Of a stretch of DNA of 64,000 bases, positions 42,403 through 50,703 are shown piece by piece. The notes beneath the pieces were generated by a model. It worked only from the letters and a program-made list of their open reading frames with translations. It did not search any database and had not been told where the DNA came from. Source of the DNA: Cryobacterium sp. Y57 (GTDB lineage: Bacteria > Actinomycetota > Actinomycetes > Actinomycetales > Microbacteriaceae); NCBI RefSeq assembly GCF_002929505.1, contig NZ_PJJL01000064.1, positions 1,918-65,917 of the forward strand, written 5' to 3'. Positions within the stretch are counted from its first letter, which is position 1. The number at the start of each line of letters is the position of its first letter. The position numbers were made by a program, and so were the translations under genes.

Positions 42403-43143
42403 CTACCGGAGTAGATCGGCCAGAGAGCCGGACGGGAGCAAGATCCAGCCTTCCCGCCGGGCGCGATCAAGCATGGATGGTTCAGGTGGCTCGTAGAATC
42501 CCAGGGCGGCGCTGCGGGCGGCGAGTGCGGCGATCACGGCGTCGAAGGCATCCGTTGAGGTGATCATCTGTGGCGCGAACGGGCCGAGATCGAGCCAGGG
42601 CGCGGCATCCTGAATGCGTTGGAGAAGCTGCTTTCGGATGGTGGGCTCCGTTCGGTACCCCGTTGTAGAGAAACCCCACAGTCGCAGCGATGCTCCCGGG
42701 TAGGTTTCTGCGACGACTCCGGAACCCGACCTGTCGACGATGATGCCGGTCTCGGAGATCCTGGCCAGCAGCCCGGCGCACCGCATGGCGGTGAGTCCGA
42801 GCCGGTCGGTGGACACGCTGAGCGGCCATCGTCCGGTTCTTTTTCGTACGTCACGATCGGTCTCGCGGTAGGCCAGAGTGCGGCGCCAGTCCATGCCGCC
42901 GTCGACTCCTGCCCGGCTTTGATCCCCGCTGGAGTGCGCGACCACAAAGTGCACGAACTCGTCCGGCCAACCGAACGCGCAGTCGATGCCGAGTTTCTCA
43001 ACGGTGCCCGCTGTGCGGGCGATGATGTTGTCAGCGACACCGAGCTGCAGCTCGCACAGTGATGCTCGGCCGTCGACCCAGTCGATGACGGCCAGGGCGG
43101 TGCCTTTGGGCTCGGCAGCGAGATCCACCCCGGCAGTGCGCAT
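42403..43143 (-). CDS. DUF429 (predicted RNase H-like) protein
   Basis: The 246-residue protein begins MRTAGVDLAAEPKGTALAVI, the DUF429 opening with an RNase H-like Asp. It contains DCAFGWPDEFVHFV (second acidic strand) and ETYPGASLRLWG, and ends with TDAFDAVIAALAAR, matching the family's DA-D-A-A motif. DUF429 is annotated as a predicted nuclease, but activity is unproven. It follows mftF on the same strand with about 95 bases between, so a link to the mycofactocin genes is possible but not needed. Confidence 0.85.
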   Translation of the reverse strand: MRTAGVDLAAEPKGTALAVIDWVDGRASLCELQLGVADNIIARTAGTVEKLGIDCAFGWPDEFVHFVVAHSSGDQSRAGVDGGMDWRRTLAYRETDRDVRKRTGRWPLSVSTDRLGLTAMRCAGLLARISETGIIVDRSGSGVVAETYPGASLRLWGFSTTGYRTEPTIRKQLLQRIQDAAPWLDLGPFAPQMITSTDAFDAVIAALAARSAALGFYEPPEPSMLDRARREGWILLPSGSLADLLR

Positions 43144-43238
43144 GCCTCAGTTTAGACGGGGTGGACGCCCGGGGGGATAGCGCCGCGCACGTGTCGGTGG
43201 CCCGTGCGGTGATACTGCTCCCATGCTGGATCGGATGA

Positions 43239-44648
43239 CTAGCGACGTCCGCGAATGTCGGGGCGAAGCGCCGCCGTTGAGCGCCCGCGAAGCGCGCCGA
43301 GCCAGAGGCCTGCCCCGTAGGCGAGGTCGTCGGCTCGGCGTGCGATCCCGAAGCGCACGACGTCGAGTTGCGGTTTCGTGCGTCGGTAGTCCAGGACGAC
43401 GTCGAGAATGGCGGCGGCGATCGTTGCCCGGCGTACCCGACGGGAGACGATGCTGCCGAGCACCGCGAGTGGCCACCAGTGCCGCGTGAGGAGGGCCATC
43501 GTCTGCGAAACCGATGCGGCAACGCCGGTGGCCGTCAGCTCGATACCGATACGCAGCGGATGCTCGTGACGGGATAGCTTGCGCGAGATGTGCACTGCGG
43601 CAACGGCTGAAATTCCGAGGGCGAGGGGCACCGACCAGGCCCGCTGGGCGAGCAACGCCACCATGACGCTGACGCTCCAGGGCGCGAGGATCGCGGGGGC
43701 GATGTTGCCGGGATGTCGGAGTGCCAATGCGTGGCCGCCCGTGCCGTAGAACGCTTTCCGTTTAGCCCAGTCAGACAACGTGACTCGGTGTTCGTGGGCG
43801 CCTGTCGCGGCCGGTTCGTAGCGCACCCTCCACCCCCGTTCGACGAGTGTCCACACGAGGTCGACGTCTTCGCCGACTCGCATACCGTCGGTGAACCCGG
43901 CGCCGAGGGCTTCGACCCGGGCCACGACGAAAGCCGTTGACACCCACGACACCCGCGCGCGCGGGCGCACCGTGGCGGGAGTCGGTCCGAGGTCGAGCGA
44001 TGACCGTGCGTCCTCGTAACGAGAGATCCAGTTGACTCGGGTCGACAACTGGAGTCCGATCACTCGCGGGGCGATGAGGGCAACCCTCGGATCACCGAAG
44101 TGTCGGAGCAATGTTGCCACAGCCCCGTCGGTGACGACCATGTCGTTGTCGACGAACACCACAAAGGTCGTGTGCACCAAGCGCAGTCCAGCATTGCGGG
44201 CCCCAGCCGGACCCAGATTCTCGGGCAGGGCGATGAAACGGGCTCCGGCGGCGGCGGCGATCCGTTTTGCCTCACTGGAATCGGGTGAAGCGTCATCGAC
44301 CACGATGACTGATTTATGTGGCCCGATACTCGTGAGAAGGCGATCAAGGGATTGCGGCCGGCCATAGGTTGGAATCACATACGTGACATCGCTCTCATCC
44401 GCTGCCGGAAGCGTGTCGAGTACCGGATCGGCCATTCCAATTTCGAGCAGCTTGTCCACGAGGGCGCCCGAGCCGGCACGGTCGACGGCCAAGCGGCGCC
44501 CGGCGAACATGCTGGCGGCGGCCCGGGAAAGATAGATTGCGCGGGTCGGGGAGCCTCCGACCAAGGATCGGCCGTGGTCCCGGACCGTGACCGTGCGATT
44601 GAGCTCGACCGTGAAACCGGGTGGGAGCACAGCAGCGGGCGGCTTCAT
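43239..44648 (-). CDS. mftF: mycofactocin glycosyltransferase MftF
   Basis: The ATG at 44648 overlaps the mftE stop (ATGA) and gives 469 residues. An N-terminal mft-type domain (LPPGFTVELNRTVTVRDHG) precedes a GT2 glycosyltransferase fold with VTYVIPTYGRPQSLDRLL, the nucleotide-sugar Asp pair VDDASPD, the DXD motif VDNDM and the acceptor motif GEDVDLVW. C-terminal membrane helices follow (about 300-400). MftF attaches beta-1,4-glucose units to premycofactocin. The position right after mftE matches the standard mft order. Confidence 0.93.
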   Translation of the reverse strand: MKPPAAVLPPGFTVELNRTVTVRDHGRSLVGGSPTRAIYLSRAAASMFAGRRLAVDRAGSGALVDKLLEIGMADPVLDTLPAADESDVTYVIPTYGRPQSLDRLLTSIGPHKSVIVVDDASPDSSEAKRIAAAAGARFIALPENLGPAGARNAGLRLVHTTFVVFVDNDMVVTDGAVATLLRHFGDPRVALIAPRVIGLQLSTRVNWISRYEDARSSLDLGPTPATVRPRARVSWVSTAFVVARVEALGAGFTDGMRVGEDVDLVWTLVERGWRVRYEPAATGAHEHRVTLSDWAKRKAFYGTGGHALALRHPGNIAPAILAPWSVSVMVALLAQRAWSVPLALGISAVAAVHISRKLSRHEHPLRIGIELTATGVAASVSQTMALLTRHWWPLAVLGSIVSRRVRRATIAAAILDVVLDYRRTKPQLDVVRFGIARRADDLAYGAGLWLGALRGRSTAALRPDIRGRR

Positions 44649-45403
44649 GTTGTATCTTCCGTGGCGGACGGTGCCGGTGCTGTGCTCCGAGCGAGGTCGC
44701 GGAGGCATCCGCGCGGGTCGATGGACTCGCCGAGGATCCGGCGCTGCACACCCTCGCACATCTCGGACATGAACGCAGCGCCGGTTGTGGCGGTGGCCCC
44801 GGTCGGGTCGCCCAGGATCCCGGTTGGCGATACCGCCCGCACGCCCTCTGCCTTGAGCCGGCCCAAAAGGGCAGGCATCGGCGTCGTTGCGCCAGGCACC
44901 ACCGATGCCAGGTCGACCAACTCGGCGTCGAGATGCAGCAGGATCGATGTCTCGGTGATTCCGGCATGGGCATCTCCCCGGGCAACCGTGCAGGGAGCCC
45001 AGGCGACAGCGTGACCCTCGTCCCGGAGCAGGGAAACGGATGCGGTGAGCGCAGCAAGGTTTCCGCCATGGCCGTTGACGAGCACAATGCGACCGGCCCA
45101 GGTCGACAGGGAGCGCACCAGCTCGATAATGACCATCGTGAGCGCTTCGGTGCCGATCGACATGGTTCCCGGAAATTCCTGGTGCTCACCGCTCGCCCCG
45201 TAGGGGAGGGCGGGGGCGACGACGACGCAATGCCCCCTGATCGTCAGATCAGTGGCGACGTGCTGCGCCACCGCCGAGGCGATTATGGTGTCAGTGGAGA
45301 ACGGCAGATGTGGTCCGTGCTGCTCCGTCGACCCGAGGGGCACGAGCACGACTGGGGTAGGCGACAGCGCTGGCCAGGTGCTGTAGGCCAATTCATCGTG
45401 CAT
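44645..45403 (-). CDS. mftE: mycofactocin peptidase MftE (creatininase family)
   Basis: This 252-residue protein, starting at ATG 45403 behind GAGGGGG, has LVPLGSTEQHGPHLPFSTDT with the metal ligands Glu, His and Asp. It also has NGHGGNLAAL and RGDAHAGITETSILLHL, all creatininase-family metal-site motifs. MftE releases the C-terminal Val-Tyr dipeptide (AHDP) from modified MftA. An in-frame ATG at 45442 is less well placed relative to a ribosome binding site. Confidence 0.93.
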   Translation of the reverse strand: MHDELAYSTWPALSPTPVVLVPLGSTEQHGPHLPFSTDTIIASAVAQHVATDLTIRGHCVVVAPALPYGASGEHQEFPGTMSIGTEALTMVIIELVRSLSTWAGRIVLVNGHGGNLAALTASVSLLRDEGHAVAWAPCTVARGDAHAGITETSILLHLDAELVDLASVVPGATTPMPALLGRLKAEGVRAVSPTGILGDPTGATATTGAAFMSEMCEGVQRRILGESIDPRGCLRDLARSTAPAPSATEDTT

Positions 45404-45477
45404 GGTTCCCCCTCGTTCGACTTTTAGTCTGGCCCCTAACAATATTGTGCGCCGTCGTTGAGCGACGCTGGGCGTGA

Positions 45478-46686
45478 TTAGCGCCGGGATGAAGCGTCGA
45501 CGTTGCTCAGTGTCGCGCCGAGGGTGCGCGAGAACGTCGGCGGGATGTAGAAGTCTGCGGGTGATAGCTCGTGGATTGAATTATGCCCGAGGCCGAGCAC
45601 CGCAGAGTCCAGTCCACCCCGTAGAATATTGAGTACGTTCTCGACTCCGGCCTGTCCGTTTGCAGCGAGGCCCCATAGGTAAGCGCGGCCGATCATGACC
45701 GCGCGTGCACCGAGTGCGAGGGCCTTGGCAACGTCGCTGCCTCGACGGATGCCGCCGTCGAGCACGATTTCCACATCGCCGTTCACCGCCTCGGCCACCG
45801 AGGCGAGCATGCGGATCGTTGCCGGTGTTCCGTCGAGGTTGTTGCCGCCGTGATTGGACACGGAGATGGCGCTCACGCCTGCATCGACGGCTCGGCGGGC
45901 ATCGTCGATGCGGGTGACGCCCTTGAGCATGAAGGGTCCTCCCCAGGTTTCGCGCATCCAGGCCACATCCTCCCAGGAGGGAGGCGGCGTCTGCATCCAC
46001 TCGTAGTAGGCGCCGAAGAAGGTCGGTGCAGTGCCGCCGGGGGGAGTGAGATTGGGGGCGGTGAGGTCGGGGATACGACCGGACTTCGCGAAACGCAGCA
46101 GCCATTGTGGGTGGGGGAGCACGTTGGGCGCGAAGTTGATCATTGTTTTCAGGCTCATCTTCTCCGGAATCTGCGGGCTGCCCCAGTCCCGGCCGTTGGA
46201 GAACGACCAATCGAGGGTGGCGATGAGTCCCTTGGCTCCGGCGGCCCGCGCCCGGTCCATCCGCTGCACCATCGATTCCCTTGAGCCAGACCAGTACATT
46301 TGGAAAAGCGTGTTCGGGTTGGCAGCAACTACGTCTTCAACAGGTTTGCTGGCGAACGAACTCAGGCCCATGATGGTGCCGCGATTAGCGGATGCCCGGG
46401 CAACAGCCACTTCACCGTCGGGGTGCACAGCCTGAACACCTGTGGGAGAGATGATGACCGGCAAAGAAATGGGTATGCCCATCACGGTTGTCGTGAGGTC
46501 GCGCACCGCCTGATGCCCGGCGACATGCGGTGAGAAGCCCAGTTCACCAAACGCTGCCATGTTGTCGTCGATGGTCAGCCCACGCTCGGAACCGGCAACG
46601 AGAGCCCCATACACGGACGAGGGAAGGGCTTTCTTGGCTCGTCGCTGTGCCTCGGCTACGGTTTCAAACCATGCATTTTTCGCCAT
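45478..46686 (-). CDS. mftD: mycofactocin FMN-dependent dehydrogenase MftD
   Basis: This 402-residue protein is of the lactate/glycolate oxidase fold: PVIISPTGVQAVHPDGEVAV (FMN phosphate side), FQMYWSGSRE, LKGVTRIDDARRAVDAGVSA, ISVSNHGGNNLDGTPA with the catalytic His, and LDGGIRRGSDVAKALALGAR. MftD oxidatively deaminates AHDP to the redox-active premycofactocin core. It is transcribed in the same direction as mftABC and mftEF, but 280 bases and a broken dehydrogenase gene separate it from mftC. Confidence 0.94.
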   Translation of the reverse strand: MAKNAWFETVAEAQRRAKKALPSSVYGALVAGSERGLTIDDNMAAFGELGFSPHVAGHQAVRDLTTTVMGIPISLPVIISPTGVQAVHPDGEVAVARASANRGTIMGLSSFASKPVEDVVAANPNTLFQMYWSGSRESMVQRMDRARAAGAKGLIATLDWSFSNGRDWGSPQIPEKMSLKTMINFAPNVLPHPQWLLRFAKSGRIPDLTAPNLTPPGGTAPTFFGAYYEWMQTPPPSWEDVAWMRETWGGPFMLKGVTRIDDARRAVDAGVSAISVSNHGGNNLDGTPATIRMLASVAEAVNGDVEIVLDGGIRRGSDVAKALALGARAVMIGRAYLWGLAANGQAGVENVLNILRGGLDSAVLGLGHNSIHELSPADFYIPPTFSRTLGATLSNVDASSRR

Positions 46687-46965
46687 GGCAATTCCTGCTT
46701 TCTTGTTGTCGTTCAGGTTCTACAAGGTGGCCGCGAACCCTACCAATGTCACGGTGGACATGCATGAGATGGGCGGTTCCGAGCCCGGTTGTCGCGAGCT
46801 GACGGACCGCTGATTTCACCTCTCCCCTTAGCGCATTTTCGTGAACAAATCGTGCTCAGGGGAGAAGCGGATGCCGTGCAGGGGGTGGCATCCGCTCCTC
46901 CTCACTATCTGTTCGAACTACTTGATGACGGCGCTGGCGCTGCGCTGGCCTGCGCTTCGGTGCGG

Positions 46966-48115
46966 CTAGACCCCGACGGTCACCGCTTCGTGCGCGACCG
47001 CGGGCGACTCCGCAGCAACCGGTGAGAGGAGGATGACGCCTCGAATGTTCTTCCCGTCCCGCATATCCTGGTACGCGTCATTGATCTGGTCGAGCGTGTA
47101 CCGGTTCGTGACGAGTTCGTCGAGCTTGAGCTTGCCCTGCTTATACAAGCCGAGCAGCGTCGGGATGGCGTAACGCGGAGACCAGGAGCCGTAGAGCGCA
47201 CCCTGGATGCGCTTCTGGTTCATGACCAGGCTGAACAGGTCCGTCGGGATGCCGACCTCGCCGAGTGGTGACATCGACGTGACGACGACGATTCCACCCT
47301 TTCGGATGGCATCCGTCGCCGTGCAGCACGCCCGGAGTGCAGATCGCGGCGTCTGCGCCCTGCCCGTTTGTGATGCTGCGCACAAAGTCGATAGCGGCCT
47401 GCGCCTCGGCGAAGACCTCCGTCGCTCCGAACTCGGGTGCTTTCTCCCGTTTGAACGGTGCCGGGTCGACCACGACGATGTGCGAAGCACCGGCTGCGGC
47501 CGCGCCCTGGACGGCGTTCATGCCGATGCCGCCCACACCGAAAATGATCACCACGTCACCGTTGTGAATGTCGGCCGAGTTCACGGCCGAGCCGTACCCG
47601 GTCGGCACACCGCAGGCGACCAGTGCGGCGACGTCCAGGGGGATGTCGGGATCGATCTTGACGATGGATGCCTCGTCGAAGACCTGCCACTCGGCGAACG
47701 TTCCCAATGCGGCCATCGTGGCGAGATCTTCACCGTTGGAGTGCATGCGGTAGCCGCCGGAGGGCTGGTTCCCGATCAGGGTATTCGCGCCGAAGTCGCA
47801 GAGGTTCTGCAGCCCCATCGCGCACCACCGGCACTTTCCGCAGGAGGGGATGAACGACGTGACGATGTGATCGCCCACCGCGTAGTCCGTGACCTGGCTG
47901 CCGATGGCGCGGATGATGCCAGCACCTTCGTGTCCGCCGACAATAGGAAGGTTGATCGGCATGTCTCCGCTCGCGGCATGGTCGTCGCTGTGGCACAACC
48001 CGGTGGCGACCAGTTGTACCAGCACTTCGGTGGGACCCGGATCATCCAGATCCACCTCTTCGATCTGCCACTGGCCTGGTTGTTCACGAAGTATGGCTGC
48101 ATGGGTTTTCATCAT
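46966..48115 (-). pseudogene. mycofactocin-linked NDMA-dependent alcohol dehydrogenase, frameshifted
   Basis: The first frame (from ATG 48115 behind AGGAG) encodes 267 good codons of a zinc alcohol dehydrogenase: MKTHAAILREQPGQWQIEEV, catalytic-zinc GLCHSDDHAASGD and GGHEGAG, structural-zinc CGKCRWCAMGLQNLC, and IIFGVGGIGMNAVQGA. At about 47314 the reading continues in another frame (DAIRKGGIVVVTSMSP through MRDGKNIRGVILL) to TAG 46966. One base is out of step, and probably a few residues are missing at the joint. These enzymes hold NAD tightly and use mycofactocin for recycling. A sequencing error remains an alternative explanation. Confidence 0.85.
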
Positions 48116-48163
48116 GTTCTCCTTTTTGTGATGCGTTCGATCCACGTCGTCGTGGACCGCGTT

Positions 48164-49558
48164 TCAACTGCAGCTGCACGCGCCTTTCCTGCCGCAACCG
48201 TAGCCGGATTTCGAACTCGCGAGCAGATTTATTCCGGCCCGGGGGCTCTCATTCAAGGCCCCTGCCGGTGGTTGTTCGGGCGTGAACCCGATGAGGGGGC
48301 CGACTTCGCAGTCGCTGGCGTTCACCGGAGCTATCCCGGCGCGACGGCTGAGCGTGAGCTGTATCGGTCCCGTTCCTTCGCGACCGGCTCGGGTAGTGCG
48401 GTGGGAGTGGTCGACGATTGATGATTTTGGAAGCTCCACCGCTGCGCCCGTGCGGTTCTTCAGCAGCTCTTCGCCGTAGCCCTGGACGCATTCCGGGTCT
48501 GGGCCGTCCAGCGGCAGCCCGGTGAAGAATTTGGCGGCCATGCAGCCGCCCTTGCAGGTGTCGAAGAACGTGCACGAGGTGCACGCTCCACCCGACTGTG
48601 GTTCGCGGAGTTTGAGAAAGAGTTCCGAGTGCTTCCAGACCTCTTGGAACCCGCCCTCTGAGCGCACATTGCCGGCAAGGAACTCTTCGTGGATGGCGAA
48701 GGGGCAGGCGTAGACGTCGCCGATGGGGTCGATGAGGCAGACGACACGGCCCGCGCCGCAGAGGTTGAGCCCGGGCAAGGCGTCACCAAAGGCGGAGAGG
48801 TGGAAGAACGAGTCGCCGGTGAGCACACCATCACCGTGCGCGACGAGCCAGTCGTAGAGTTCGCGCTGCTGCGCCTGGGTCGGGTGCAGTTCGTCCCAGA
48901 CGTCCGCTCCGCGACCGGAGGGGCGCAGGCGGGTAAGCCGCAATTGCGCGTCAAACGTGTCGGCGATGGCTTTGAAATCGTCGAGCTGGCTGATGTTCTG
49001 GCTCGTGCAGACGACCGAGATCTTGAATCCCTTGAAGCCGGCGTCATACATGTTCTGCATGGCTTTCATGGCCGTGGCGTAGGAGCCGGGGCCGCGCACA
49101 TGGTCGTTGACTTCGGCTGTGGCGCCGTCGAGCGAGATCTGCACGTCGACGTAGTCGCTTCTGACGAGGCGCTGGGCAATCTCCGGGGAGATTTTCACGC
49201 CGTTGGTGGAGAATTTGACTCCGACGTGGTGTGCGGAGGCGTAGTCGACGAGCTCCCAGAAATCGGAACGCACGGTCGGTTCGCCGCCGCCGATGTTGAC
49301 GTAGAAGACCTGCATCCGCTCGAACTCGTCGATGACGGCCTTCGCCTCTGCCGTCGTCAGCTCGCGAGGATCTCGGCGCCCGGAACTGGAGAGGCAGTGC
49401 ACGCAGGACAGATTGCAGGCATACGTGAGCTCCCAGGTCAGACAGATGGGGGCGTCGAGGCCGTATTCGAAGAGATCGACAAGACGCTCGGTTTTGCGGG
49501 GAGTGTCTTTCGGGGCGAGAACGAAGGGGGATGTGGGGGGTGCATCGAGAAGCGTCAT
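48164..49558 (-). CDS. mftC: mycofactocin radical SAM maturase MftC
   Basis: The 464-residue enzyme has the radical-SAM cluster motif CNLSCVHC (Cys48, Cys52, Cys55), the GGGEPT SAM-binding motif and a SPASM-type C-terminal domain with cysteines in NLCGAGRVVCLI, DVYACPF, SCTFFDTCKGGC and PECVQGYG. MftC decarboxylates and cross-links the C-terminal Val-Tyr of MftA. A C-terminal tail of about 70 residues after LLKNRTG ends GYGCGRKGACSCS, an unusual Cys-rich end. The start overlaps mftB by four bases. Confidence 0.94.
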   Translation of the reverse strand: MTLLDAPPTSPFVLAPKDTPRKTERLVDLFEYGLDAPICLTWELTYACNLSCVHCLSSSGRRDPRELTTAEAKAVIDEFERMQVFYVNIGGGEPTVRSDFWELVDYASAHHVGVKFSTNGVKISPEIAQRLVRSDYVDVQISLDGATAEVNDHVRGPGSYATAMKAMQNMYDAGFKGFKISVVCTSQNISQLDDFKAIADTFDAQLRLTRLRPSGRGADVWDELHPTQAQQRELYDWLVAHGDGVLTGDSFFHLSAFGDALPGLNLCGAGRVVCLIDPIGDVYACPFAIHEEFLAGNVRSEGGFQEVWKHSELFLKLREPQSGGACTSCTFFDTCKGGCMAAKFFTGLPLDGPDPECVQGYGEELLKNRTGAAVELPKSSIVDHSHRTTRAGREGTGPIQLTLSRRAGIAPVNASDCEVGPLIGFTPEQPPAGALNESPRAGINLLASSKSGYGCGRKGACSCS

Positions 49559-49830
49559 GAGGCCCTTTCGATGACCATGGAGGATTTCGCGAGTGTGCTG
49601 AGGGCGCGCTGGTAGCGGGGAAGATCGCTCTCAGCGATGCCAGCGGCTGTGCAGGCTGCACGAGCAGTCGGGGCGTCTGCGAGAGTTCTCACGACGGCGA
49701 GAAGCGTCGTGTCCTTCAGGAACGAGAGCTTGCGGGTGCCGAAATGGTAGAGCAACGCGCCGAACGGCTCCGGGCGAACGGACACCTGGGGATGAAGATC
49801 CCATCCCCGGTCAAGATTCAGATCGGGCAT
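49555..49830 (-). CDS. mftB: mycofactocin precursor chaperone MftB
   Basis: This 91-residue protein is of the RiPP recognition element type: SVRPEPFGALLYHFGTRKLS and FLKDTTLLAVVRTL match MftB. It binds the MftA leader and presents it to MftC. It lies nine bases after mftA and overlaps mftC, so the three are coupled in one operon. Confidence 0.94.
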   Translation of the reverse strand: MPDLNLDRGWDLHPQVSVRPEPFGALLYHFGTRKLSFLKDTTLLAVVRTLADAPTARAACTAAGIAESDLPRYQRALSTLAKSSMVIERAS

Positions 49831-49839
49831 GTCAGCGAT

Positions 49840-49971
49840 TTAGTAGACGCCGCACATGCCATCGATCGAGATCTCCTCGACCAGAGTGTCGGATTCGAGA
49901 TCGAACCCGACAGATTGTTCCGGGGCGGCGGGTGCAGACTCGGTGGGACTGGTCTTTTTTGCGGAAACCAT
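49840..49971 (-). CDS. mftA: mycofactocin precursor peptide MftA
   Basis: From ATG 49971, which follows AAGGAGAACC, the 43-residue peptide starts MVSAKKTSPTESAPAAPEQS and ends VEEISIDGMCGVY. The C-terminal IDGMCGVY is the invariant mycofactocin core, whose Val-Tyr is processed by MftC, MftE and MftD. The longer frame reaching 50022 has no ribosome binding site. Confidence 0.96.
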   Translation of the reverse strand: MVSAKKTSPTESAPAAPEQSVGFDLESDTLVEEISIDGMCGVY

Positions 49972-50035
49972 GTGGTTCTCCTTGCGATAGAAATCGACAT
50001 CAGTGGCGAAAGCTTGGTGCATGCATCAGACTAGT

Positions 50036-50048
50036 GGCACTCAGTGCC
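50036..50048. promoter_or_regulatory. palindrome in the mftA/mftR divergent promoter
   Basis: GGCACT-C-AGTGCC is a perfect 13-bp dyad midway between mftA and mftR start sites. It is a good candidate for the MftR operator controlling both directions. Binding is inferred. Confidence 0.55.
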
Positions 50049-50064
50049 GAAAAAGAAGGGGCAC

Positions 50065-50703
50065 ATGCAGATGAATGAGCGTTCTGTGGCACCGCGGATG
50101 GGCCGGCAGCCGCTGACGACCCGCGCCGCCCTGAGCCACGCCGCGCTTCAACTTTTTCTTGAGCGCGGTTTTGAACAAACGACCGTCGATGACATTGCCA
50201 GCGCCGCCGGAATTGGGCGTCGGACCCTGTTTCGATATTTTCCCTCCAAGAACGATCTGCCTTGGGGGGACTTCGAAGCTGAACTTGCACGTATGCGAGC
50301 GTTTCTGGCCGCTACCGACGCGACCATGTCCGTCGTCGATGCGCTCGCAGCGGCGGTCATCGAATTCAACCGATTCCCGCCCGAGGAAGTTCCCTATCAT
50401 CGCGAGCGGATGAACCTGCTGTTGAACGTTCCGGCGCTGGTGGCGCACTCCACCCTCCGCTACGCCGAGTGGCGGCGGGTCGTTTCTGACTTCGCGGCTG
50501 GTCGACTGGGAGTCGCTGTCGACGCGATCGAACCGACGGTGATCGGTTGGGTATTCCTCGGTGCATCGCTGGCGGCGTACGAGCAGTGGCTCAGAACTAA
50601 CGACTCAGACCTCATCGAGCTGCTGGAGTCGGCCCTTGTGCTACTTCGGGAGGGGTTTGCACCGGGTCGCTCACCAAGCGTTGAACCTGGCGGACGGACG
50701 TGA
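50065..50703 (+). CDS. mftR: TetR-family regulator MftR
   Basis: The start is ATG 50065 or 50071, both behind AAGGGG. GTG 50044 lies in the palindrome and is less likely. The product (about 212 residues) has the TetR helix-turn-helix HAALQLFLERGFEQTTVDDI, then ASAAGIGRRTLFRYFPSKND, and a C-terminal ligand domain with RTLFRYF-linked helices as in MftR. MftR represses mycofactocin genes and responds to acyl-CoA in mycobacteria. The gene is divergent from mftABC and overlaps mftG by GTGA. Confidence 0.92.
   Translation: MQMNERSVAPRMGRQPLTTRAALSHAALQLFLERGFEQTTVDDIASAAGIGRRTLFRYFPSKNDLPWGDFEAELARMRAFLAATDATMSVVDALAAAVIEFNRFPPEEVPYHRERMNLLLNVPALVAHSTLRYAEWRRVVSDFAAGRLGVAVDAIEPTVIGWVFLGASLAAYEQWLRTNDSDLIELLESALVLLREGFAPGRSPSVEPGGRT

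Noticed and set aside
48689-49615. 308-residue plus-strand frame opposite mftC
   Set aside because: Antisense shadow of a well-conserved radical SAM gene; high-GC codon bias creates such frames.
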